Below, in pieces: positions 10,465-17,939 of a stretch of DNA of 64,000 nucleotides (positions within the stretch are counted from its first letter, which is position 1; each line of letters begins with the position of its first letter). The DNA is from Paenibacillus tianjinensis (GTDB lineage: Bacteria; Bacillota; Bacilli; Paenibacillales; Paenibacillaceae). A program made the position numbers and the translations under genes. The stretch spans positions 2,728,001 to 2,792,000 of the forward strand of contig NZ_CP070969.1 of the NCBI RefSeq assembly GCF_017086365.1, in the 5' to 3' direction. The notes under the pieces are model-generated. The model was not told the origin of the DNA. It worked only from the letters and a program-made list of their open reading frames with translations, and searched no databases.

Positions 10465-10496
10465 TTTGTGCAACTTTTGCACAAAGTGATTATAAA
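10465..10496 (+). promoter_or_regulatory. perfect 9-bp inverted repeat at the SDR promoter
   Basis: TTTGTGCAA and TTGCACAAA (10465-10473, 10477-10485) flank CTT. A possible -10 box TATAAA (10491-10496) follows, which places the dyad over the -35 region. This looks like an operator for a dimeric repressor; no dedicated regulator gene is adjacent. Confidence 0.5.
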
Positions 10497-10563
10497 CAAG
10501 GTGCATTTGGGTAATCTTGAAACAGAGCCATGAATATGGACGATGTGGAAGGAGAGTGTACAT

Positions 10564-11373
10564 TTGAGCCCAAATATAGCTAAAAAGCAGCGATTCGTCG
10601 GTAAAACAGCCATTATTACAGGTGCGGGCTCGGGGATCGGCCGGGCAACGGCCATCCAGATGACGCGTGAAGGCGCCAATGTAGCTCTTTTTGACCTGGT
10701 AAATGAACGTACCTCCGTACTGGAACAGAAGCTGAATAAGCTGCGCAAGGACTGTGCTCTGGCTATTGATGTTGATACTTCAGATGCGGAGCGGATGGAA
10801 GAGGCGGTACGGAGAACCATTGAGCATTTTGGCAGTCTGGATATTGTTTTTGCCAATGCAGGCATTAATGGTGCCGTTGGTCCGATCGAGGAGCTCAGTC
10901 TAAGCGATTGGGAGCGTACGATGTCGGTTAATCTGACCGGGACATTCCTGACGCTTAAATATACTATTCCCCACCTTAAGGATAAGGGCAAAGGGAGCAT
11001 CATCATTACGAGCTCTATTAACGGGAACACACGGTTTACCAGCTTCGGCTGGTCGCCCTACAGCACAACTAAAGCGGGACAGGTTGCGTTTGCCAAAATG
11101 GCCGCGCTGGAGCTGGCGAAGTTTAAAATCCGCGTAAATGTAATCTGTCCGGGTGCGATTTCTACGAACATTGATGAAACGACGGAATTCAATGAGGAAG
11201 TGGAGGAAATCGTCATTCCGATTGAGTTCCCGGAAGGTGCCCAGCCGCTCGCAGACGGGCCGGGGAAAGCGGAGAATGTTGCTGATCTGGTCTCCTTCCT
11301 TGCTTCCGATGAATCGATTCATATCACTGGAGCGCAAATCGTAATTGACGGTGCAGAATCACTGTTAAGTTAA
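10564..11373 (+). CDS. short-chain dehydrogenase/reductase
   Basis: NAD(P)-dependent oxidoreductase of the classical SDR family, 269 residues. The cofactor motif is TGAGSGIG (about residue 20), NAG motif FANAGINGAVG (about 99), catalytic Ser in IITSSING and YSTTKAG with Tyr and Lys (about 166-170). After the catalytic Lys the ICPGAI motif is standard; the C-terminus (ITGAQIVIDGAESLL) ends one step short of the usual GG. TTG at 10564 is chosen because GGAAGGAGAG lies eight bases upstream; the ATG at 10543 lies in front of that site. Substrate cannot be told from sequence. A perfect dyad lies upstream. Confidence 0.9.
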   Translation: MSPNIAKKQRFVGKTAIITGAGSGIGRATAIQMTREGANVALFDLVNERTSVLEQKLNKLRKDCALAIDVDTSDAERMEEAVRRTIEHFGSLDIVFANAGINGAVGPIEELSLSDWERTMSVNLTGTFLTLKYTIPHLKDKGKGSIIITSSINGNTRFTSFGWSPYSTTKAGQVAFAKMAALELAKFKIRVNVICPGAISTNIDETTEFNEEVEEIVIPIEFPEGAQPLADGPGKAENVADLVSFLASDESIHITGAQIVIDGAESLLS

Positions 11374-11418
11374 TCTGATGAAACGCAGCAAAGAGAATTT
11401 TATACTACATTTATAGCT

Positions 11419-11461
11419 GACAGCCTTACTCTGTGGTCTTAGATCAGGGGTAGGGCTGTTT
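11419..11461 (+). terminator. terminator-like hairpin after the SDR gene
   Basis: ACAGCCTTACTCTG pairs with CAGGGGTAGGGCTGT with one bulge, followed by only a short T-run. Confidence 0.55.
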
Positions 11462-11482
11462 CGTGTCTGTACAGGGTTGTAA

Positions 11483-12226
11483 ATGATACAAGTTATGGTA
11501 AAATCTCTGCATAGCCTGAAGCAGAAAGTAGGAACGTTGTCTACCCGGTCAACATCATCAGCTCAAGCTATTCGCGTGCTAATCACGGGATCAACGGGAA
11601 TGGTTGGTGAAGGTGTGCTGCATGAATGCCTAGCTCATCCGGATGTCGAAGCGGTTCTGGTTATAAACCGGCGAACCTGCGGAATTAATCATCACAAGCT
11701 GAATGAAATTCTGCTTACAGACTTTTTTGATCTTTCCGGAGTTCAAGAGCAGCTGCGAGGGTATAATACCTGCTTTTTTTGTCTGGGTTCCACCTCGGCA
11801 GGAGTGAGTGAAGAAGCATATACCCGATTAACGCATGATCTCACGCTTTATATGGCAAAGGTTTTTTCGGAGCAGAATCCGGGAATGGTCTTCTGTTATG
11901 TGACTGCTACCGGAACGGACCGTACAGAGCAGGGGCGCAGCATGTGGGCTAGAGTCAAGGGAAAGACGGAGAATGATCTGAACAAGCTGCCTTTTGCCAG
12001 AACGTATTTTTTCCGTCCGGCATTTATCCGTCCTACACCGGGGCTGACCCGGACCCACAAGTATTACTATGCAATACAATGGCTGTATCCCCTGCTCCGG
12101 CTGCTGTTTCCTAATTATGCGGTTACGCTGAGAGAAATCGGACAAGCCATGATTCATGTAGCCAGCCGGGGGTTTGACCGGGAGATTCTGGAGAGCCGTG
12201 ATATCGCTGCCGCAGCCAGGCAGTAG
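11483..12226 (+). CDS. NAD(P)-binding Rossmann protein, atypical SDR (TIP30/YbjT-like)
   Basis: 247 residues with an N-terminal Rossmann motif ITGSTGMVGEGVLHE (about residues 36-50) and a conserved YVTATGTD segment, then RVKGKTEN (about 157), resembling the atypical SDR family that includes the human TIP30 fold and many bacterial nucleoside-diphosphate-sugar epimerase-like proteins. The hydrophobic C-terminal stretch YYYAIQWLYPLLRLLF could bind a membrane or a hydrophobic ligand. The start is uncertain: ATG 11483 and ATG 11492 both lack a strong ribosome site, and the true start may be nearer the Rossmann motif. Substrate unknown. It is followed 39 bases later by a DUF1801 gene. Confidence 0.75.
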   Translation: MIQVMVKSLHSLKQKVGTLSTRSTSSAQAIRVLITGSTGMVGEGVLHECLAHPDVEAVLVINRRTCGINHHKLNEILLTDFFDLSGVQEQLRGYNTCFFCLGSTSAGVSEEAYTRLTHDLTLYMAKVFSEQNPGMVFCYVTATGTDRTEQGRSMWARVKGKTENDLNKLPFARTYFFRPAFIRPTPGLTRTHKYYYAIQWLYPLLRLLFPNYAVTLREIGQAMIHVASRGFDREILESRDIAAAARQ

Positions 12227-12265
12227 GATGTAAATCATCATATACTATGGAGAAAAGGTGATCCC

Positions 12266-12610
12266 ATGAATGAACAAGTTACGGAATTTATAAACAGTGT
12301 CAAGCAGGCCTGGCAAATTGAAATCTGCAATAAACTCCGCCAACTGATTCATGAGTCCATCCCGGAAGTGCAGGAGCGGATGCAATACGGCAAACCGCAT
12401 TTTCTCAAGAACGGGAAATATGCGGCAGTGATTACAACAGCTAAGGGGTGGGTCACCTTTACGATCTTTAATGCGGCGGAGCTCGAAGTTCCGGAGGGAG
12501 TATTTGAGCCCGGTAAACCGGAACGGATTACAGCCAAATTGCTGGAGGGCAAACCGGTTAATTATGAGCTCTTCGCAGGGCTGCTCAGTCAAGCTTCGTC
12601 TGGACTGTAA
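12266..12610 (+). CDS. DUF1801 (YdhG/YdeI-like) protein
   Basis: Small soluble protein of 114 residues with the pattern common to DUF1801 proteins: an N-terminal helix, ESIPEVQERMQYGKPHFLKNGKYA around residues 31-53, a short beta-sheet (VTFTIFNAAELE) and a terminal helix. A B. subtilis relative of this broad fold has been linked to iron delivery, but I see no metal-binding residues that would support the same role here. ATG 12266 has AAAAGGTGA upstream. It lies between a Rossmann protein and a DUF1992 protein on the same strand and is probably co-transcribed with them. Confidence 0.7.
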   Translation: MNEQVTEFINSVKQAWQIEICNKLRQLIHESIPEVQERMQYGKPHFLKNGKYAAVITTAKGWVTFTIFNAAELEVPEGVFEPGKPERITAKLLEGKPVNYELFAGLLSQASSGL

Positions 12611-12630
12611 TTGATGAAGGAGTTGTGAAC

Positions 12631-13029
12631 ATGGCAAACCTGTCATGGCTGGCGGAACAGCGGATCCAGGAAGCGATGAGGAACGGTGAATTTGAAGATT
12701 TGCCGGGCCATGGTAAGCCGCTGGAGCTGGAGGACCTGTCCGGAGTCCCTGAAGATCTGCGGATGTCGTTCAAAATAATGAAAAACGCGGGTGTCCTGCC
12801 GGAAGAGATCATCCTGAGGGGTGAATGTGTGACACTGGAGGGATTGCTCGTGGCTTGCCACAGCAGCGGGGAAAGCGGCAGCAGTGAGATGAAGTCGCTA
12901 AGCGCTAAATTGACTGCAAAACGGATGAGGCTGCAGGAGCTGCTGCGTGAACGCGGTTTGGAGAGCAGCAGCGTATTCACAGAATATGGTGAACAAATCC
13001 GCCAGCAGTTATTGAATGATGAGAAATAG
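12631..13029 (+). CDS. DUF1992 (DnaJ-homologue subfamily C member 28-like) protein
   Basis: 132-residue cytoplasmic protein. The first half has the DUF1992 signature AEQRIQEAMRNGEFEDLPGHGKPLELED, followed by MSFKIMKNAGVLPEEI, as in bacterial proteins related to the DNAJC28 conserved domain. Despite the name there is no J domain (no HPD). ATG 12631 is preferred because AAGGAG lies eight bases upstream; GTG 12625 would be only two bases from it. Role unknown. A strong terminator follows immediately, closing the 11.5-13.0 kb group. Confidence 0.85.
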   Translation: MANLSWLAEQRIQEAMRNGEFEDLPGHGKPLELEDLSGVPEDLRMSFKIMKNAGVLPEEIILRGECVTLEGLLVACHSSGESGSSEMKSLSAKLTAKRMRLQELLRERGLESSSVFTEYGEQIRQQLLNDEK

Positions 13030-13040
13030 CTGGGTAAGGA

Positions 13041-13073
13041 GCATTCGATCCGTACGGATTGAATGCTTTTTTT
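13041..13073 (+). terminator. rho-independent terminator
   Basis: GCATTCGATCCG and CGGATTGAATGC arms with a very short loop (one G-U pair), followed by seven T. Confidence 0.9.
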
Positions 13074-13186
13074 ATGCAGGATAACAGCATCTTGAAATCC
13101 CTAGCAGTTTCGCCCATGATTAAGAAGTGAAGAGTTTGGAGACTACATGTCCAAATGTCTTGAGACTATAACAGTTATGGAGAGAA

Positions 13187-15682
13187 ATGATGAAGCAGCT
13201 TCCAATTATGCAGGTGCTCCCTGACCTGAAAATAATACTAAAACATAGTAAAGCCGCCGTGCTAATCGCCGAACCCGGAGCAGGGAAAACGACCGGTACG
13301 CCTCCGGCTTTTTTGGACGAGCCCTGGATGGACGGCAAAACGATTCTGATGCTGGAGCCAAGACGCCTCGCCGCCCGGTCAGCAGCTGCGTACATGGCTG
13401 CTTGCCTCGGGGAGCAAGTCGGGCAGACGGTCGGTTACCGGATGAGAATGGACAGTAAGGTAGGTAAGCAGACGCGGATTGTTGTGGTGACTGAAGGCGT
13501 GCTGACACGGATGCTGCAGAGCGATCCTTCCCTTGGGGATGTCGGACTTGTGATCTTCGATGAATTTCATGAGCGTAGTCTCCATGCCGATTTGGGGCTT
13601 GCCTTGACACTTGAGGCGCAATCCGTTCTCCGTGAGGATCTGCGGATTCTAATCATGTCGGCTACGCTGGACGGTGAGCGTGTCTCAGCGCTGCTGGACG
13701 GCGCTGCCGTGGTGGATTGTCCGGGCCGGACCTATCCGGTAGAGACATTCTATGCTCCCCCGCAGCGTGATACTCCGCTGGAGCAATCTGCTGCAGCGGC
13801 TGTCTTGCGCGCACTCTCTGAGCAGCCTGGCGATGTGCTTGTGTTTCTGCCCGGTGAACGGGAGATCCGCCGAACCGAACGCGAGCTTGAAGGGAGCCGG
13901 CTTCCGGAAGGAACGGTGGTGCGTCCGCTGTACGGCCAGCTTCCGCAGGCGATTCAGGATGCTGCGGTGGCCGCTGCTGTACCCGGCGAGCGCAAGGTCG
14001 TGCTGGCGACATCGATCGCCGAAACGAGCTTAACGATCGAAGGGGTGCGAACGGTAATTGATACCGGCCTAAGGCGCACCCAGGTATTCTCGCCACGTAC
14101 CGGCATGCCTCGGCTGACGACGGTGCCGGTATCAAAGGCATCGGCTGATCAGCGGCGCGGCCGGGCGGGTCGGACGGCACCTGGTGTCTGCTACAGGCTG
14201 TGGAGCAGGGAGGAGCACGCCCGTCTTCCGGATGACAACGTCCCGGAAATCATGGAAACCGACCTGGCGCAGCTCGCTCTGGAGCTGGCGCTGTGGGGCG
14301 TGCGCGATCCTGCCGCGCTGCCCTGGCTAGACGCGCCGCCTGCCGCGCCTTACGCGCAGGGCGTGGCGCTGCTGCGCCAGCTCGGCGCGCTGGACGCCGG
14401 CGGCGCCATCACGCCGCACGGCCGCAGCATGGCCGCGCTTGGCGCACACCCGCGCACCGCGCATATGCTGCTGCGTGCGGCAGCGCTTGGCGAAGCGCCG
14501 CTCGCCTGCCGGCTGGCGGCGCTGCTGCAGGAGCGGGACCTCTTCAAGGGTCCCGCGAATCAGAGCAGCGACCTCACGCTGCGCGTGGAGGCGCTGCTTA
14601 GGTATGAGCGCTCCGGCGACACCGGAGGCGCGGACCCTGCAGTCTTGCGCGCGGTGCAGCGCGAGAGCCGGAACCTCCTGGCGCAGCTGCAGGCCGCGCC
14701 GGGGGAAGTGCCCGGCGACCTCAGCCGTATAGGCCTGCTGCTGTCGTTTGCCTATCCCGACCGGGTCGGGCAAAAACGCGGCGAAGGCGCGTTTCTGCTC
14801 TCCGGCGGCCGGGGGGCGGCGATGCGGGAAGGGCAGCCGCTCGCGCGCTCGCCTTATATTGTTGCGGCCGGCGTAGATGACCGCGCCGGACAGGGCCGGA
14901 TTATCCTGGCTGCGGATCTGCCGGAAGCCGAGCTGCTGAAGGAGCACGCAGACAGCTTGACCGAGGAGCGGGAGGTCTATTGGGATAAAGAGAGCGGAAG
15001 CGTCAAAGCACGCCGGAGGACCCTGTTTGGTGCTCTGGCTCTAAAGGAAACTACACATGAACGCCCCACCGCAGAAGAGACGGAGGAAGTGCTGCTGTCA
15101 GTAATCTCAGCGGAAGGCTTAGGAGTGCTGCCGTGGGATAAAGGCACTATCCAGCTGCGGCAGCGAATGGCGTTCATGCATGCCGTACGGACAGATTGGC
15201 CGGATGTCTCGGATGAAGCTTTGCTGCAGTCCCTACATGAATGGCTTCGGCCGTATATTCAGGGAATGCGCAATCTCCGGGATCTTCAGCGGCTGCCTTT
15301 ATCCAAGGCACTGGAAGGCATGCTCGATTGGAGCGGCGGCCAGACCTTGGATAAAGAAGCGCCTACACATATTACAGTGCCCAGCGGATCACGTATACCA
15401 TTAGACTACGGAAATCCGGGGACACCAGTACTTGCGGTAAGGCTGCAGGAGATGTTCGGCCAGGCGGATACACCGAGGATTGGATTAGGTAAGGTTCCTG
15501 TACTTCTGCACCTCCTCTCTCCGGCACGGCGGCCGATGCAGGTCACCTCTGATTTGGCCAGCTTCTGGCGGAGCACTTATTTTGAGGTGAAGAAGGATCT
15601 GAAAGGGCGTTATCCCAAACATTATTGGCCGGATGATCCGTTACAGGCTGAACCGACAAGCCGGACGCGCCCGGCCAAATAA
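13187..15682 (+). CDS. hrpB: ATP-dependent helicase HrpB (DEAH box)
   Basis: DEAH/RHA-type RNA helicase family member, 831 residues. Motifs in order: I (AEPGAGKTTGTP, about residue 28), Ia (EPRRLAARSAA), Ib, II as DEFH (about 125), III (MSATLDG), IV (VFLPGERE), V (LATSIAETSLTIEGV) and VI (QRRGRAGRTAPG), then the HrpB-specific C-terminal domain. Motif II is DEFH rather than DEAH, as is usual for HrpB. Start ATG 13187 with GGAGAG upstream; a second ATG follows immediately. Between about 14280 and 14720 the base composition becomes extremely GC-rich with GCG/CGC/CTG codons, unlike flanking parts of the same gene. Cellular role of HrpB is poorly defined. Confidence 0.95.
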   Translation: MMKQLPIMQVLPDLKIILKHSKAAVLIAEPGAGKTTGTPPAFLDEPWMDGKTILMLEPRRLAARSAAAYMAACLGEQVGQTVGYRMRMDSKVGKQTRIVVVTEGVLTRMLQSDPSLGDVGLVIFDEFHERSLHADLGLALTLEAQSVLREDLRILIMSATLDGERVSALLDGAAVVDCPGRTYPVETFYAPPQRDTPLEQSAAAAVLRALSEQPGDVLVFLPGEREIRRTERELEGSRLPEGTVVRPLYGQLPQAIQDAAVAAAVPGERKVVLATSIAETSLTIEGVRTVIDTGLRRTQVFSPRTGMPRLTTVPVSKASADQRRGRAGRTAPGVCYRLWSREEHARLPDDNVPEIMETDLAQLALELALWGVRDPAALPWLDAPPAAPYAQGVALLRQLGALDAGGAITPHGRSMAALGAHPRTAHMLLRAAALGEAPLACRLAALLQERDLFKGPANQSSDLTLRVEALLRYERSGDTGGADPAVLRAVQRESRNLLAQLQAAPGEVPGDLSRIGLLLSFAYPDRVGQKRGEGAFLLSGGRGAAMREGQPLARSPYIVAAGVDDRAGQGRIILAADLPEAELLKEHADSLTEEREVYWDKESGSVKARRRTLFGALALKETTHERPTAEETEEVLLSVISAEGLGVLPWDKGTIQLRQRMAFMHAVRTDWPDVSDEALLQSLHEWLRPYIQGMRNLRDLQRLPLSKALEGMLDWSGGQTLDKEAPTHITVPSGSRIPLDYGNPGTPVLAVRLQEMFGQADTPRIGLGKVPVLLHLLSPARRPMQVTSDLASFWRSTYFEVKKDLKGRYPKHYWPDDPLQAEPTSRTRPAK

Positions 15683-15709
15683 AATAATTTTATCTGAATG
15701 CATGACCTT

Positions 15710-15734
15710 GTTTGATTCACCCGTTATAGGGTAA
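15710..15734 (+). promoter_or_regulatory. SigB-type general stress promoter (candidate)
   Basis: GTTTGA, 13-bp spacer, GGGTAA: one mismatch per box from the Bacillus SigB consensus (GTTTAA, 12-14 bp, GGGTAT). It lies 38 bases before the start of a YflT-type stress protein, a family under SigB control in Bacillus. Inference from motif and target. Confidence 0.6.
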
Positions 15735-15771
15735 TAATGTAGCGAACCACAATTACGAAGGAGGGCTTCAA

Positions 15772-16401
15772 GTGACTAACAAAATCGTAGGCATCTTCGA
15801 AACGGAACAAGAAGCGACCAGAGCAATTGAAGGACTGCACAGACAAGGGATTAGTAATGATGAGATCTCGGTTATCACAAGAGACCGTGATGAACTCAAA
15901 AACATTTCTGATGATACAGGTACCATGGCTCCGGAAGGAGTAGCTACCGGAGCAGCTACAGGCGGTGTGGTCGGCGGGGTAGCCGGACTGCTGGCCGGTA
16001 TCGGAGCGTTGGCTATTCCGGGTATCGGGCCGATTCTTGCTGCCGGACCGATCGTGGCGACGCTGACAGGCGCAGCTATCGGCGCCGGTGCCGGGGGACT
16101 CGTTGGCGGATTGATCGGAATGGGCATTCCAGAAGATGAAGCACGCGAATATGAGGGTTATGTCGACAACGGTAAGATTCTCGTCCTTGTTGATGACAAC
16201 GGAAGAGGACATGATATTCATGATGTTTTCCGCGGCAACCGCTCATTGAACACCAGCAGATACGACTCATTGTACGCTGACAACCGGTCAACGAATCCTG
16301 ACTTAATTCCGGAAGACACTACTGTCGGGAATACTCTGGGCAACCGGGGTTCAATGAACGCTGATAGCGACCCCGATCTGTATAACCGCAACAGAATTTA
16401 A
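15772..16401 (+). CDS. general stress protein with YflT domain and glycine-rich core
   Basis: 209 residues. The N-terminal 50 residues (KIVGIFETEQEATRAIEGL to ISVITRD) form the general stress protein 17M/YflT-like fold. The middle (about 62-115) is a long Gly/Ala-rich hydrophobic stretch with GxxxG repeats (GGVVGGVAG, GAGAGGLVGG), of the kind that packs as a glycine zipper or inserts in membranes. Then comes a second short alpha-beta part (YVDNGKILVLVDD) and a polar Asn/Asp-rich tail. GTG start at 15772 with GAAGGAGGG upstream. A SigB-like promoter precedes it and a strong terminator follows, so it is monocistronic and probably stress-induced. Molecular function unknown. Confidence 0.85.
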   Translation: MTNKIVGIFETEQEATRAIEGLHRQGISNDEISVITRDRDELKNISDDTGTMAPEGVATGAATGGVVGGVAGLLAGIGALAIPGIGPILAAGPIVATLTGAAIGAGAGGLVGGLIGMGIPEDEAREYEGYVDNGKILVLVDDNGRGHDIHDVFRGNRSLNTSRYDSLYADNRSTNPDLIPEDTTVGNTLGNRGSMNADSDPDLYNRNRI

Positions 16402-16456
16402 CGGAATGTAAGTGAATAACTGAGGATATTCCATATTATTAGATTTCTGAATACAA

Positions 16457-16500
16457 AGACTGCATTTTCGGGCTGATGCCCGGGATGCAGTCTTTTTTTT
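16457..16500 (+). terminator. rho-independent terminator
   Basis: AAGACTGCAT and ATGCAGTCTT arms with an inner CGGGC/GCCCG stem, followed by eight T. Confidence 0.9.
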
Positions 16501-16568
16501 ACGATAAATAGTAAATATCTTTAGGCTGCAGGAGCCACTTCTCCTCAACACCTGTCCCCTTAATAACC

Positions 16569-16595
16569 AAATTACAACATATGAAAAATTCACAA
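16569..16595. repeat. second copy of the 27-bp dyad motif
   Basis: Matches 6742-6768 at 24 of 27 positions. The shared core is ATATGAAAAATTCA, with an ATTACA box eight bases upstream of the TGAA arm. Both copies lie in AT-rich intergenic DNA 230-300 bases upstream of a gene on the + strand and both are preceded by TTAATAAC. Confidence 0.6.
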
Positions 16596-16724
16596 AAAGA
16601 ATTCAACAAAAATAATCCTCTCTACATACCGCTATCACAATCCACCGTGAGTGTTATCTATCTACAAACCAACCGGAAAAAGTAGGCTCTGCTCCGCTGA
16701 AACAGCTTAGGATATTCAAATTAT

Positions 16725-16808
16725 GAAAGTTGGTAAATAGAGTTTATACTAGAGTTGTGCCGATAGTTTTGGTGTATTTATACAATATGACTGACGATAC
16801 CAAAGTTC
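16725..16808. promoter_or_regulatory. promoter region of the RTP homologue with three RTP-site-like elements
   Basis: A -10 box TATACT (16745-16750) has a weak -35 (TTATGA, 16721-16726). Three related elements surround it: GAAAGTTGGTAAATAG (16725-16740), GATAGTTTTGGTGTA (16762-16776) and, inverted, GATACCAAAGTTC (16796-16808). The complement of the first reads CTATTTACCAACTTTC, close to the B-site core of B. subtilis Ter sequences (CTATGTACCAAAT followed by TTC). Spacing over the promoter fits autoregulation. Inference. Confidence 0.4.
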
Positions 16809-16824
16809 AATCAGGAGGGATTCC

Positions 16825-17184
16825 ATGGCGTTTATGATTGCCCAGCGGGCTTTTATTAAAGTGTATTTGATTACGATGGTTGAGCAGCATAAGGGGTATG
16901 GATATCAGATGCTGGAGGACTTGCGGAGAGATTTCAAGGCGTATGGCTATTCACCTCCCCAAAGTGAGGTTTACCGTGCCCTTCATGAACTTGTGCAGCA
17001 GGGAATACTGTACCGCACCAAGCAGCTGAAAGGGAATGATCCCAAGGTCGATTTTCAGGAAATCGTACTTTATCATTTTACGGCTGACGGGGAGGAGAAA
17101 GCCAGACTGTACAAAAAACAGGTGAAGACGGATCTGGACCGCTGCCTGGGCATATTAAACAAAGCCGTCACAGACAATTATTAG
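16825..17184 (+). CDS. replication terminator protein (RTP) homologue, winged helix
   Basis: 119-residue winged-helix DNA-binding protein. It aligns without large gaps to B. subtilis RTP (122 residues), the protein that binds Ter sites and arrests forks: here QRAFIKVYLITMVEQ, EVYRALHELVQQGIL, QEIVLYHF and KLYKKQ-like ARLYKKQVKTDLDRC match the RTP segments, including the C-terminal dimerisation helix and the final KAVTDNY. I estimate close to half the residues identical from memory. PadR-family regulators share the fold but not these segments. ATG 16825 has AGGAGG upstream. Whether it arrests forks or acts only as a regulator cannot be decided; RTP-like sites at its own promoter suggest autoregulation. 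Confidence 0.85.
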   Translation: MAFMIAQRAFIKVYLITMVEQHKGYGYQMLEDLRRDFKAYGYSPPQSEVYRALHELVQQGILYRTKQLKGNDPKVDFQEIVLYHFTADGEEKARLYKKQVKTDLDRCLGILNKAVTDNY

Positions 17185-17186
17185 AC

Positions 17187-17750
17187 TCAGGAATCCCCTT
17201 CTCCGTTGTCTTGTCCGGGAGGTGTGACAGGGGAACTCGCACTGCCGTAATCCTCCACAGAGTCCCATGCTCCGGCGTCGTCGAAGCGACCGCTTTGCTC
17301 TTGGCGGCCCTGGCCTGCTCCGGCTGGCGGAGGTGTGATGACCTGTTCTTCGACAGGGCGTTCACCGGAGTTCGAACGTTCCGGAGAATACTCTACCGCG
17401 TAGGCGGTATGTGGGATGGCTTCGAGACGTTCATAAGGGATATTTTGTTTACTTACAATGCAGACGCCATAGGTACCGTCTTCCATCCGCTGCAGCGCAG
17501 CATCGATATCAGCCAATTCATCGTTTAATGCGATGTTGATCCCGAGATCCCGGCTTCTTTCAAAGGTCTCTGTACCTGAATCTGCCGGGTGATTGTCGGC
17601 AGAGGAGAGTTCACCGGTAGACATTTTTAGCGAATCGCCAATTAGGCTGGTTTCTTCGCCGTTATCTTTAAAGTGCTGCTCGATTTCCTGTTTATGCTGC
17701 TCCAAGGCCGCTTTAAGCTTGGCCAGCTGTGAATCTGTTAAATGACTCAT
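17187..17750 (-). CDS. YteA-type TraR/DksA family protein
   Basis: 187 residues. An N-terminal coiled coil (AKLKAALEQHKQEIEQHFKDN), a conserved SADNHPADSGTETFERSRDLG segment and then ALQRMEDGTYGVCIVSKQNIPYERLEAIPHTAYAVEY, which is the C-terminal globular region of the YteA/DksA family. Only one Cys remains of the four that bind zinc in DksA, as in other Firmicute YteA proteins. The last 60 residues are low-complexity, rich in Gly, Pro, Gln, Asp and Ser. Role unknown; RNA polymerase binding by analogy with DksA is speculative. It converges on the RTP homologue with only two bases between the stops and no obvious terminator. Confidence 0.85.
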   Translation of the reverse strand: MSHLTDSQLAKLKAALEQHKQEIEQHFKDNGEETSLIGDSLKMSTGELSSADNHPADSGTETFERSRDLGINIALNDELADIDAALQRMEDGTYGVCIVSKQNIPYERLEAIPHTAYAVEYSPERSNSGERPVEEQVITPPPAGAGQGRQEQSGRFDDAGAWDSVEDYGSASSPVTPPGQDNGEGDS

Positions 17751-17867
17751 TGTACCCTCTTCCTTTCAGTAATTAGAGTATTTTTGTTAGTGTATTCTTT
17801 CCTTACCCTTTTCACCGGGCAGACAATCAATAGAGCCCTGTAGCAGGAAACTGCAACTTTAGTGATA

Positions 17868-17896
17868 TTTTCAGGGTGCTTTCAGCCTGTTATAAT
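17868..17896 (+). promoter_or_regulatory. SigA-type promoter for the DivIVA-like gene
   Basis: TTTTCA, 17-bp spacer, TATAAT, 44 bases before the ATG at 17940. The -10 is perfect and the -35 is moderate. Confidence 0.6.
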
Positions 17897-17939
17897 GAGA
17901 ACTGCCGATAAACACAGATAAAGCTTGGAGGACACAACC

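Noticed and set aside
14327..14947. Minus-strand open frame of 206 codons within hrpB
   Set aside because: It is a by-product of the GC-rich patch; the sequence is rich in Arg, Ala, Gln without any family pattern and no ribosome site precedes it.
17751..17830. SigB-like GGGTAA in front of the YteA-type gene
   Set aside because: There is no acceptable GTTT box 12-14 bases upstream.
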